Origin: Propionibacteriaceae bacterium AM104-82
GTDB taxonomy: Bacteria > Actinomycetota > Actinomycetes > Propionibacteriales > Propionibacteriaceae
Length of the DNA stretch: 64,000 nt
NCBI GenBank assembly: GCA_027658995.1
Contig: JAQDQK010000002.1
Location: 248,001-312,000, forward strand
Reading direction: 5' to 3'
The notes beneath the pieces were generated by a model. The model ran no database searches and was not told the origin of the DNA. It saw only the letters and a program-made list of their open reading frames with translations. This document shows positions 35,383-43,561 of this stretch, piece after piece. Both the position numbers and the translations under genes were made by a program. How positions within the stretch are numbered: position 1 is the first letter of the stretch; every line of letters starts with the position of its first letter.

Positions 35383-35922
35383 TCACCGCCGCTTCACGAA
35401 CCTGGAGGCCTCCGCCTCGGCCAGTGTGACGGCGTCGGGGTGGAGGGCCGCCCGCGGGAGGGCCAGATACCTTCCCGTGAGCCGAAGTGCCAGGTTCGTG
35501 TCGCCGAGCCAGACCCGCCTGGCCGAGGACCATGGCGCGCGCATCACCGGCCCAGCGCCGATCTGGATGGCGATCGCCTCGTCCGTGACGCCGGTGCGCA
35601 CCTGCGTGCCTGGCGGGATCTCGCGGCGCAACCGCTGAACGTCGGCCCGTCGGATGAGGTACAGCCCGATGGGCATCAGGACTCCGACGAGGATCAGGAA
35701 CAGGCCTGCCCAGAACAGTCCGGGGGCGACCGAGCCGCCAACGAGGCCCCACATCACCATCAGGATCGCCCCGAGCCCGAAGCACGCCCCGAAGGCGTTC
35801 ATCCAGCCGTCGCTCGGGCTGAGGAACCTCATCCACTCGTCGCTCATCCCGGTCAGCAGTTCCTCGTCGACGCTCGTCTCGCCGATCAGGCCCTCGAGTT
35901 CGCCCGGCTGCCAGTCGCCCAC
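35383..35922 (-). CDS. Two-helix membrane protein, tandem paralogue
   Basis: The protein is 179 residues from the GTG at 35922. That start is preferred because it matches the start of the paralogue (VGDWQPGE versus MGTWEKRE) and lies 11 bp after the phosphatase stop. Two hydrophobic helices (AFGACFGLGAILMVMWGLV and LFWAGLFLILVGVLMPIGLYLI) are followed by REIPPGTQVRTGVTDEAIAIQIG and ALRLTGRYLALPRAALHPDA. It shares the paralogue's layout but is diverged. Function unknown; likely cotranscribed with the histidine phosphatase gene upstream. Confidence 0.65.
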   Translation of the reverse strand: MGDWQPGELEGLIGETSVDEELLTGMSDEWMRFLSPSDGWMNAFGACFGLGAILMVMWGLVGGSVAPGLFWAGLFLILVGVLMPIGLYLIRRADVQRLRREIPPGTQVRTGVTDEAIAIQIGAGPVMRAPWSSARRVWLGDTNLALRLTGRYLALPRAALHPDAVTLAEAEASRFVKRR

Positions 35923-35933
35923 GGCCTTCGTGC

Positions 35934-36545
35934 TCAGAGGTCCCCCACGTTCCAGGCGACAAGGGCGGGCGACTCCTTCTCGTAGCCGAGGACGCTGACC
36001 CGGCCCGTGTACAGCGGGAAGTGGGCCGCCTGGGACACCGGCAGGCCCAGCCACACCATCGCCAGCGACCGCAGCGCGTGACCGTGACCGAAGGCGAGCA
36101 CCCTCGCCACCCCGGAGGTCCTGGCGCGCTCGACGACCCGCGTCAGGCGCTGCTCGACGGCGTCGACGTCCTCGCCGGGCGCGAAGTCGCCCTCGCGGTC
36201 GAGCCTCGGCGCCCCGTGAGTCCAGATCCGCCAGTCGGGGATCGCCTCGCGGATCTGCACCGACGTCAGGCCCTCGCCCTTGCCGTAGGACCACTCGACC
36301 AGGTCGTCGTCGATGACGGGGTCCGGGAAGCCCGCCAGTCGGGCGGTCTCTGTGGCGCGGAGCCTCGGGCTGGAGAGCACGAGACCGAAGTCGTGGCCGC
36401 TGAGCAGTTCGCCGACCTGACGCGCCCCACTCTCCCCTGCGGGCAGCAGCGGAAGGTCGGTGACGGAGGTGTGGCGGCCGGCCTCGGACCATTCGGTGGC
36501 GCCGTGCCTGACCAGCCAGAGTTGCGTGCGTTCATCGATGGGCAT
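35934..36545 (-). CDS. Histidine phosphatase family protein (phosphoglycerate mutase-like)
   Basis: The 203-residue protein has the RHG motif in LWLVRHGATEWSEAGRHT, the conserved second Arg in SSPRLRATETA, the acid Glu in LVEWSYGKGEG, and the second histidine in LAFGHGHALRSLA. The pattern resembles SixA/CobC/PhoE-like broad phosphatases rather than glycolytic mutase. Substrate unknown. Its promoter region faces that of the CoA-transferase (162-bp gap), and it leads the operon with the two-helix proteins. Confidence 0.85.
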   Translation of the reverse strand: MPIDERTQLWLVRHGATEWSEAGRHTSVTDLPLLPAGESGARQVGELLSGHDFGLVLSSPRLRATETARLAGFPDPVIDDDLVEWSYGKGEGLTSVQIREAIPDWRIWTHGAPRLDREGDFAPGEDVDAVEQRLTRVVERARTSGVARVLAFGHGHALRSLAMVWLGLPVSQAAHFPLYTGRVSVLGYEKESPALVAWNVGDL

Positions 36546-36706
36546 GGGGTCAATCTACGGCCGAGGGGGACCTCCATCGGCGGTTTCCGCTGACCCCCTT
36601 GTCACGGGAGCACATGGGCCGTGCGACTGAAAGCCAGGGGCCTGTTTCTGAGCGTGCGCTTCCCGGTAGGGTGTGGCACAGCACCGTAATTCTTCAAGGA
36701 GGACAG

Positions 36707-38221
36707 ATGTCAGGTCGCATCCGTAGTGAGGCGTTCAAGAGCAAGGTGATGTCGGCGCACGACGCGGCCGAGCTGGTCAAGAATGGCTGGAACATCGGCT
36801 TCTCGGGCTTCACCGGCTCGGGCTACCCCAAGGCCTTCCCCGAGGCGCTTGCTGCCGTCATCGACGCGGCGCACCACCAGGGTGAAGAGTTCAAGATCGG
36901 CGTCTGGACGGGCGCCTCGACCGCCCCCGAGCTCGACGGAGCCCTCGCCCGCACCGGCGGCATCTCGTACCGCGCCCCGTACCAGTCCGACCCGGAGATG
37001 CGCACGGCCATCAACAACGGCACGTCGTACTACCAGGACATCCACCTGTCGCACATGGGCCCGCAGGTCTCGCAGGGCTTCCTCGGCAAGCTGCACCTCG
37101 CCGTCATCGAGGCGACCGCGATCACCGAGGACGGCGACATCATCCCGTCCTCGTCTGTGGGCATGAACCGCACCTACCTCGAGCACGCGGACGCGATCAT
37201 CATCGAGGTGAACTCGTGGCAGTCCGAGGGGCTCTACGGGATGCACGACATCTACGCCCCCGCCGGCTTCCTGCCCCCGAACCGGGTGCCGCTGCCCATC
37301 CAGCACCCCGGCGACCGGATCGGCGACAAGGTGATGAAGGTCGACGCCGACAAGGTGATCGCCATCATCGAGACGGACTCCCCTGACCGGAACACCCCGT
37401 TCAAGCTCCTCGACGACGACTCGCGCGCCATCGCGAACAACCTGCTCGACTTCCTCGGCAACGAGGTGAAGCAGGGCCGCCTGCCCAAGAACCTGCTGCC
37501 GCTGCAGTCGGGCGTCGGCAACATCGCCAACGCGGTGCTGGCTGGCCTGCTCGACGGCCCGTTCGAGAAGCTCACCTCCTACACCGAGGTGATCCAGGAC
37601 GGCATGGTCGACCTGCTCGACTCCGGCAAGCTGACGGTCGCCTCCGCCACCGCGTTCTCCCTCAGCCCCAAGGCTGCGGAGCGGATGAACGACAAGGCGG
37701 CGCACTACGCCAAGAAGATCGTGCTGCGCCCGCAGGACGTGTCGAACCACCCCGAGGCGATCCGCCGGATGGGTGTCATCGCATGCAACGGCATGATCGA
37801 GGCCGACATCTACGGCAACGTGAACTCCACCCACGTGATGGGCTCGCGGATGCAGAACGGCATCGGCGGCTCGGGCGACTTCACCCGCAACGGCTGGATC
37901 TCGTCGTTCGTGACCCCGTCGACGGCCAAGGGCGGCGCGATCTCCTGCATCGTCCCGATGGTCAACCACGTCGACCACACCGAGCACGACGTTCAGGTCA
38001 TCATCACCGAGCAGGGCCTCGCGGACCTGCGCGGCATGGCCCCGCGTCAGCGCGCCAAGCTGATCATCGACAACTGCGCGCACCCGGACTTCAAGGAGCC
38101 GCTGCGCGAGTACGTCAAGCTGGCGGAGAAGAAGGCCAACGGCATGCACACGCCGCACGACCTCGCCACCGCGCTCGGCTGGCACGTCCGCTTCCTCGAG
38201 ACGGGCACCATGGCCCAGTGA
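36707..38221 (+). CDS. Acetyl-CoA hydrolase/succinyl-CoA:acetate (propionate) CoA-transferase
   Basis: The 504-residue protein belongs to the Ach1/AarC group of class I CoA-transferases. It shows GFTGSGYPKAFPEALA near the start, GNIANAVLAGLLDGPF and YTEVIQDGMVDLLDSGKL, whose Glu is the expected thioester-forming residue. It carries CoA between succinyl-CoA and acetate or propionate. In propionibacteria this closes the Wood-Werkman cycle. AAGGAGGACAG just before the ATG is a very strong ribosome binding site, suggesting high expression. A UUCG-loop terminator follows. Confidence 0.92.
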   Translation: MSGRIRSEAFKSKVMSAHDAAELVKNGWNIGFSGFTGSGYPKAFPEALAAVIDAAHHQGEEFKIGVWTGASTAPELDGALARTGGISYRAPYQSDPEMRTAINNGTSYYQDIHLSHMGPQVSQGFLGKLHLAVIEATAITEDGDIIPSSSVGMNRTYLEHADAIIIEVNSWQSEGLYGMHDIYAPAGFLPPNRVPLPIQHPGDRIGDKVMKVDADKVIAIIETDSPDRNTPFKLLDDDSRAIANNLLDFLGNEVKQGRLPKNLLPLQSGVGNIANAVLAGLLDGPFEKLTSYTEVIQDGMVDLLDSGKLTVASATAFSLSPKAAERMNDKAAHYAKKIVLRPQDVSNHPEAIRRMGVIACNGMIEADIYGNVNSTHVMGSRMQNGIGGSGDFTRNGWISSFVTPSTAKGGAISCIVPMVNHVDHTEHDVQVIITEQGLADLRGMAPRQRAKLIIDNCAHPDFKEPLREYVKLAEKKANGMHTPHDLATALGWHVRFLETGTMAQ

Positions 38222-38235
38222 GCCACGGTTGACGA

Positions 38236-38267
38236 GACGGGGTCCGCGCTTCGGCGCGGGCCCCGTC
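38236..38267 (+). terminator. Strong intrinsic terminator after CoA-transferase
   Basis: A 14-bp stem (GACGGGGTCCGCGC with GCGCGGGCCCCGTC, one G-U pair) is closed by a TTCG tetraloop and followed by TTCG. It starts 14 bases after the stop codon. Confidence 0.9.
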
Positions 38268-38378
38268 TTCGCGTGTTCCGGCACTCGACCTACCCTCGCG
38301 TGTGACCGCCGGACGGCGACGCAATAGAGTGGGACGGCCCGGTGCGCGGGCGCGACTCATGAGAGGGGGCACCGCCAG

Positions 38379-38972
38379 ATGACGGTGATGATTTCGGCCG
38401 CCATGACGTTCCTGCTCGTCATGGACCCGCTCGGAAACGTGCCGCTGTTCCTGACGAGTCTGCGCAACACCAAGGTGGAGCGCCGGCAATGGGTCATCCT
38501 GCGCGAATGCCTCATCGCGCTGGTCATCATGGTGTCGTTCCTGTTCATGGGCCGGGCCCTGCTGAACCTGCTGCACATCGAGGAGGCGGCGCTGAAGGCC
38601 GCGGGCGGCGTGATCCTGCTGCTCATCGCGATCCGGATGGTGTTCCCGACGCCCGAGAAGAACCTTTCGGAGCCCGTCACGCACGACGAACCGTTCATCG
38701 TCCCGCTCGCGGTTCCCTACGTGGCGGGTCCGTCGCTGCTGGCCGTGATCGTGGTGTTCGTGAGCCAGGACCAGGGCAACTGGCCCTGGTATCTCGGCGG
38801 CCTGGTGATCTCCTGGCTGATCACGACGGTGACCCTCTACTTCTCCGGATTCCTGCAGCGGGTCGTCGGCACCCGCGCGCTGGTCGCCGTCGAGCGCCTG
38901 ATGGGCATGATCCTGGTGCTGCTCGCCGTGCAGATGATGTTCGACGGCACCAAGGCCTTCTTCGTCGGCTGA
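38379..38972 (+). CDS. MarC family integral membrane protein
   Basis: The 197-residue protein has six hydrophobic segments. The family motif FLLVMDPLGNVPLFLTSL lies near the start and IVPLAVPYVAGPSLLAVI in the middle, a duplicated-repeat pattern typical of MarC/YhgN. Despite the name, members have no proven drug-resistance role; function unknown. It is preceded by GAGAGGGGGC and is convergent with lhgO. Confidence 0.88.
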   Translation: MTVMISAAMTFLLVMDPLGNVPLFLTSLRNTKVERRQWVILRECLIALVIMVSFLFMGRALLNLLHIEEAALKAAGGVILLLIAIRMVFPTPEKNLSEPVTHDEPFIVPLAVPYVAGPSLLAVIVVFVSQDQGNWPWYLGGLVISWLITTVTLYFSGFLQRVVGTRALVAVERLMGMILVLLAVQMMFDGTKAFFVG

Positions 38973-39001
38973 CCGCGCGCCTCCGGCCGACCCGACGCCG
39001 C

Positions 39002-40189
39002 CTACCGGGCGGCGACCCGTCCGCAGATGGCCTCCGCGATCGGTCGCGCCGACGTGGCCGCAGGGGACGGCGCGTTGACGACGTGCACCTGGCGCGGCGT
39101 CGACCGGAACATGAAGTCCTCGACCATCGAGCCGTCCTCCAGCACCGCCTGAGCCCTGATGCCCGCCGCATGGGGAAGCAGGTCCGCGAGCCCCAACTCC
39201 GGGCAGTACCGCCGGATCCTCGCCAGGTAGCCCGCCTTCACGACGGAGTTCCACTGCTCACCCAGCCCCGTGCGCAGCAGCCCGGGGATCATCCGCCGGA
39301 AGCCGCGGAAGCAGACCAGGTCGGCGACATCGCGCCGGTCGAGCGACCACTTGGGGTATCCCTCGCGCGCAAGCCCGAGCACCGCGTTGGGCCCGACGGT
39401 GATCCCGCCGTCGATCATCGGCGTCAGGTGCACCCCGAGGAAGGGCATGCCCGGCTCGGGCACCGGGTAGATCATCGACGACACGAGACCCGATCTGGCC
39501 TCGGGCAGCCGGTAGTACTCGCCGCGGAACGCGACCATCGCGAAGCCGTCGCCGATGCCCGCCAGCCGCGCGACCCGATCGGCCTGGATGCCGGCGCAGG
39601 CGACCAGCCGCCTCGCCCTGATGGGAGCCCCGGTCGCCATCTCCACGGTGACGCCGCGCTCATCCTCGCCGATCCCGACGACCTCGGCGCCCAGCCTGAT
39701 CCCGCCCCCGGCATCGCGGACCCGCCGGGCCATCGCCTCGACGACCCCCGGATAGCTGACGATGCCCGACTCGGCGACCCGGATCGCGGCGAGCCCGCGC
39801 ACGTGGGGCTCGCCGCGGCGCAGTTCGGCGGCGTCCAGGCGTTGCGGCCGCAGCCCGTTCGCCACGGCCCGACCCTCCAACCCGGCCAACCGGTCGAGTT
39901 CTGCGGGCCTGGTCGCGACGATCAGCTTGCCCGGCACCCGGAAGGCGATGCCCTCCTCGGCGCAGAACCGCTTCGTCCAGGCCGAGCCCGCCCGGCAGAG
40001 CCGCGCCTTGAGGCTGCCCGGTTGGTAGTAGACGCCCGCGTGGATCACCCCGCTGTTGTGCCCCGTCTGCTGCCCCGCGAGCGCGCCCTTCTCGACGACC
40101 ACGACGCTGGCGCCCGGGCGCCGCTCGAGATAGGTCATGGCGGTCGCCACGCCGACGATCCCGCCGCCGACGACCACCAGGTCGATCAC
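39002..40189 (-). CDS. lhgO: L-2-hydroxyglutarate oxidase
   Basis: The 395-residue flavoprotein starts with the dinucleotide-binding motif DLVVVGGGIVGVATAM and has family markers GHNSGVIHAGVYYQPGSLKA and FLGVHLTPMIDGGITVGPNAVL. This is the LhgO/L2HGDH pattern of the DAO family, oxidising L-2-hydroxyglutarate to 2-oxoglutarate with electrons to quinone or oxygen. GTG start at 40189 has GGAG six bases upstream. It is divergent from the FAD/FeS dehydrogenase gene, whose substrates are D-2-hydroxyacids. Confidence 0.9.
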   Translation of the reverse strand: MIDLVVVGGGIVGVATAMTYLERRPGASVVVVEKGALAGQQTGHNSGVIHAGVYYQPGSLKARLCRAGSAWTKRFCAEEGIAFRVPGKLIVATRPAELDRLAGLEGRAVANGLRPQRLDAAELRRGEPHVRGLAAIRVAESGIVSYPGVVEAMARRVRDAGGGIRLGAEVVGIGEDERGVTVEMATGAPIRARRLVACAGIQADRVARLAGIGDGFAMVAFRGEYYRLPEARSGLVSSMIYPVPEPGMPFLGVHLTPMIDGGITVGPNAVLGLAREGYPKWSLDRRDVADLVCFRGFRRMIPGLLRTGLGEQWNSVVKAGYLARIRRYCPELGLADLLPHAAGIRAQAVLEDGSMVEDFMFRSTPRQVHVVNAPSPAATSARPIAEAICGRVAAR

Positions 40190-40343
40190 CGGAGGCTCCA
40201 GTCGTCGCCGCTGCGGCGCACAGCGCGGTGCATCTCCATGCCGCGATTCTAGGAGCGCGCGGGCCGCCTCATCGACCGACGGTGTGGCGCGACGCGCATA
40301 GCCGACCGCACCCTCGAAGCGGAAGACGACGGTGTAAGCTGGA

Positions 40344-40356
40344 TTGGTCAGACCAA
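40344..40356. promoter_or_regulatory. LldR/PdhR-like GntR operator
   Basis: TTGGTCAGACCAA is a perfect 13-bp palindrome matching the FadR-subfamily GntR pattern TNGTNNNACNA, as used by LldR and PdhR. It lies 33 bp before the dehydrogenase start and just after a TAAGCT -10-like element. Lactate-type control is inferred; no GntR gene is in the window. Confidence 0.65.
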
Positions 40357-40388
40357 ATCACAACGGCAGTGAATGGGGCACAGAACCA

Positions 40389-43226
40389 ATGTCGGTCACC
40401 ACCTCGCGGGCTCACCTCGACACCTCCAACCAGGCGGGCGTGCAGGCCCTGCGGGCCGCGCTCGGCGCCGACGCCGTCAGCACGCGCGAACTCGACCGGG
40501 TCGCGCTTGCGATCGACGCGTCGCACTACATCAACACCCCCGACGCGATCATGCGCGCCAGGAACGCCGCCGATGTCGCCACCGCCATGACGGTCGCCCG
40601 CGAGGTCGGCTGGCCGCTGACGTTCCGCGCGGGCGGGTCGAGCCTCTCCGGGCAGGCGCTGTCGATGGGGCTGACCGTCGACGTGCGCCGCCACTTCCGC
40701 GACATCGAGGTCCTCGACGGCGGCGAGCGGGTCCGCGTGCAGCCGGGTGCCACCATCCGTCAGGTCAACGGCGCGCTTGCGACCTACAAGCGCAAGCTCG
40801 GGCCCGACCCGGCCTCCGAGATCGCCTGCACCATCGGCGGCATGGTCGCCAACAACTCCTCAGGCATGACCTGCGGCACCGAGAAGAACACCTACCGAAC
40901 CATCGAGTCGATGACGGTGGTGCTGCCGTCCGGCACCGTGATCGACACGGGCGCGGTCGAGGCGGACGACGAACTGCGCCGCCGCGAGCCAGCCCTTGTC
41001 GAGGTGCTGGAGCGGGTCCGCGACGAACTGCGCCGTCCCGACGTGGCGGCCGACCTCAGGCGCCGCTACGCGATCAAGAACACCATGGGCTACGGCCTCA
41101 ACTCGTTCCTCGACCACGACCGTCCCGTCAAGATCCTCGAACACCTGATGATCGGCTCCGAGGGGACGCTCGGCTTCGTCGCCGAGGCGGTCTTCCGCAC
41201 CGTCAAGGTGCCTGCCCGCACGGCGACCGGGCTGCTGCTGTTCGAGTCCCTCGACGCCGCGACCACCGCGCTGCCGCACCTGGTCTACTCCGGGGCCGAC
41301 GTCGTCGAACTGATCGACGCCGCGTCCATCCGTGCGATGGGCGACGACGCCCGCGACGTGCTCCCCGCTGGCTTCCAGGCGACGAACCAGGCGTCGCTGC
41401 TGGTCGAGTACCAGGCCGACGACGACGAGGGGATCGCCGAGCGGATCGCCACCGGCAACGCCACCTTCGCCGACCTCGGCGGCCTCGAATCCAGCCCCGA
41501 GATGACCCAGGACGCCAAGCGCCGCGACCAGATGTGGGTGATGCGCAAGGGCCTCTACACCAAGGTCGCACGGAACCGGCCGAAGGGCACCGCGGCGCTG
41601 CTGGAGGACGTCGCCGTCCCCATGGAGTCGCTCGGCGAGGTGTGCGCCGACCTGCAGGTGCTCTTCGACCAGCACAACTACGCAGACGCCGTCATCTTCG
41701 GCCACGCAAAGGACGGCAACATCCACTTCCTCGTCACCGAGGACTTCGCTGGCCCCGAGTCCCTGAAGCGCTACGAGGACTTCACCGAGGACATGGTCCA
41801 ACTCGTGCTCGACAAGCAGGGCACCCTGAAGGCCGAGCACGGCACCGGCCGGATCATGGCCCCGTTCGTGCGCCGCCAGTACGGCGACGACCTGTACCGG
41901 GCGATGTGGGACGTGAAGCTCGCCTGCGACCCCGAACAGATCCTCAACCCGGGCTCCGTCCTGACGGAGGACCCGGAACTGCACCTGAAGAACATCAAGT
42001 CGACCTCGCCGGTGCGCGAGGTGATCGACGACTGCGTCGAGTGCGGCTACTGCGAACCGGTGTGCCCGAGCCAGCACCTGACGACGACGCCGCGCCAGCG
42101 CATCGTCATCCAGCGCGCGATCCAGGAGGCGACGGCCAGCGGCAACCAGGCTCTGGCGGACACGCTGTTCGAGCAGGAGACCTACGACGTCGTGCAGACC
42201 TGCGCGGTCGACGGGATGTGTTCGACGGCCTGCCCGGTGCAGATCAACACCGGCGACCTGATCCGCGACCTGCGCAAGGAACGCCAGTCGGGCGCGCTGG
42301 ACGCCGGCTGGAACGTCGCGGCCAAGCATTGGGCGGGCGTGCTGAGGATCGCCTCGGCGGGCATGACGGTCGTCGACCACGTGCCGACCCCCCTGGTGCG
42401 AGGCGCGCTCGGGGTGGCGCGCGCGGTCGTCGGCACCGACGTCGTGCCGACGCTCTCGAAGGAACTGCCGGGCGGCGGGCCGATCCGCGACGCGGTCGCG
42501 GCCCACGACCCGGAGGCGATCTTCATGCCCGCCTGCGTCGGGTCGATGTTCGGCTCCGACCACGCCTGCGGCACCGGGGTCGCCGGGGCGGTGCGCGCGC
42601 TCGCCGCGGCCGCGGGCCTGCGACTGCGGACCCCTGACGGCATCCGCGAACTGTGCTGCGGCACCCCGTGGAAGTCGAAGGGCCTGGCGAAGGGCTACCA
42701 GACGATGAGCGAGAAGCTCGCCTCCTGGGTGGTCGACGCGACCGACAACGGCAGGCTGCCGCTGGTGTGCGACAACGTCTCGTGCACCGAGGGCGTCGTC
42801 GTGGCCCTGAAGAACCGGGGCATCACGAACGTGCCCGTCCTCGACGCGACGCAGTGGGTCGCCGAGCAGGTCGCACCGAAGTTGCCCGCCGTCGAGAAGG
42901 CGCAGCGGGCGGTGCTGCACCCGACCTGCTCGTCGACGCTGATGGGCGTCAACGACTACCTGACGTTCCTTGCAGGGCTGGTCGCCGACGAGGTCATCGT
43001 CCCGCAGGGATGGCGCTGCTGCGCCTTCGCGGGCGACCGCGGCCTGCTGCACGAGGAGTTGACGGCGACGGCGACGGCAGATGAGGCGCGGCACGCCAAG
43101 GAACTCGACGCGGACCTGTACCTGTCGCTGAACCGCACCTGCGAGTTGGGCATGACCCGGGCAACGGGCAAGACCTACACGCACGTCCTCGAGGAACTCG
43201 CGGCCCGCGTCGCCGCCACCATCTAG
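40389..43226 (+). CDS. FAD/Fe-S D-2-hydroxyacid dehydrogenase (D-lactate dehydrogenase or YdiJ-like)
   Basis: The 945-residue protein fuses two units. An N-terminal GlcD-type flavoprotein (about 1-530) has the FAD loop RAGGSSLSGQALS and IGGMVANNSSGMTCGTEKNT, and the substrate-side HAKDGNIHFLV and EHGTGRIMAP. A GlpC-like part follows with two 4Fe-4S motifs, CVECGYCEPVCPS and CAVDGMCSTACPV, and a CCG domain (LCCGTPW, HPTCSSTLMG, WRCCAFAGDRG). Such enzymes oxidise D-lactate or D-2-hydroxyglutarate and feed electrons to quinone at the membrane. The LldR-like operator favours lactate; the neighbouring lhgO favours 2-hydroxyglutarate. Confidence 0.9.
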   Translation: MSVTTSRAHLDTSNQAGVQALRAALGADAVSTRELDRVALAIDASHYINTPDAIMRARNAADVATAMTVAREVGWPLTFRAGGSSLSGQALSMGLTVDVRRHFRDIEVLDGGERVRVQPGATIRQVNGALATYKRKLGPDPASEIACTIGGMVANNSSGMTCGTEKNTYRTIESMTVVLPSGTVIDTGAVEADDELRRREPALVEVLERVRDELRRPDVAADLRRRYAIKNTMGYGLNSFLDHDRPVKILEHLMIGSEGTLGFVAEAVFRTVKVPARTATGLLLFESLDAATTALPHLVYSGADVVELIDAASIRAMGDDARDVLPAGFQATNQASLLVEYQADDDEGIAERIATGNATFADLGGLESSPEMTQDAKRRDQMWVMRKGLYTKVARNRPKGTAALLEDVAVPMESLGEVCADLQVLFDQHNYADAVIFGHAKDGNIHFLVTEDFAGPESLKRYEDFTEDMVQLVLDKQGTLKAEHGTGRIMAPFVRRQYGDDLYRAMWDVKLACDPEQILNPGSVLTEDPELHLKNIKSTSPVREVIDDCVECGYCEPVCPSQHLTTTPRQRIVIQRAIQEATASGNQALADTLFEQETYDVVQTCAVDGMCSTACPVQINTGDLIRDLRKERQSGALDAGWNVAAKHWAGVLRIASAGMTVVDHVPTPLVRGALGVARAVVGTDVVPTLSKELPGGGPIRDAVAAHDPEAIFMPACVGSMFGSDHACGTGVAGAVRALAAAAGLRLRTPDGIRELCCGTPWKSKGLAKGYQTMSEKLASWVVDATDNGRLPLVCDNVSCTEGVVVALKNRGITNVPVLDATQWVAEQVAPKLPAVEKAQRAVLHPTCSSTLMGVNDYLTFLAGLVADEVIVPQGWRCCAFAGDRGLLHEELTATATADEARHAKELDADLYLSLNRTCELGMTRATGKTYTHVLEELAARVAATI

Positions 43227-43253
43227 CGACGTCGACCTCCCGGTCGACGTAGC

Positions 43254-43278
43254 GCAACGACCACCGACTACTGCTCAA
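43254..43278 (+). repeat. Terminal fragment of the 80-bp palindromic repeat
   Basis: GCAACGACCACCGACTACTGCTCAA-type sequence (25 bp) aligns without gaps to the right ends of copies A and B. It is also an inverted match to the left arm of copy D, with GACTACTGCTCAA facing TTGAGCAGTAGTC across 25 bp. It begins 27 bp after the dehydrogenase stop codon, and no left half is present. Confidence 0.7.
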
Positions 43279-43303
43279 CCCGCCGCCACCCGTGCGCGCC
43301 GCC

Positions 43304-43383
43304 TTGAGCAGTAGTCGTCACTCGTTCCCGATCTGAACGTTCACAGTCGACCCGGCCTGCGACGAGCGGCGAATGCTGCTCAA
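43304..43383 (+). repeat. 80-bp imperfect palindromic repeat, copy D
   Basis: The element runs from TTGAGCAG to CTGCTCAA over exactly 80 bp. Positions 18-40 closely match copy A, including CTCGTT, CGATCTGA and TGAACGTTCA. The sequence after it (CGCCCGACC) is shared with copy C. It sits in the 335-bp gap between the dehydrogenase and the sugar-binding protein gene. This gap holds only the fragment, this element, a candidate promoter and the leader of the next operon. Confidence 0.85.
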
Positions 43384-43415
43384 CGCCCGACCCTCACCGC
43401 GCCGGAAAGTGCCAC

Positions 43416-43444
43416 TTGCGCGACTTACCTTCGATACTTATTCT
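43416..43444 (+). promoter_or_regulatory. Candidate promoter of the sugar ABC/GH5 operon
   Basis: TTGCGC (43416-43421) and TATTCT (43439-43444) are spaced by 17 bp in an AT-richer patch. The start codon of the first gene is 117 bp further, leaving a leader of about 110 nt without clear structure. Confidence 0.4.
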
Positions 43445-43561
43445 TAGTGCAAGACGAAGGTGCGAGGATGCATCGAGTCGCACAGCTTCACAGGCCTCAT
43501 CCGCCACCCGACGCCCCGGCACCGACGCCGCGACGCGGGACCCCTTTCGAGAGGAACACCC

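Noticed and set aside
43227..43561. Extra gene in the 335-bp gap before the sugar-binding protein
   Set aside because: Only short frames with no ribosome binding site or coding character; the gap is explained by repeats, a candidate promoter and a leader.
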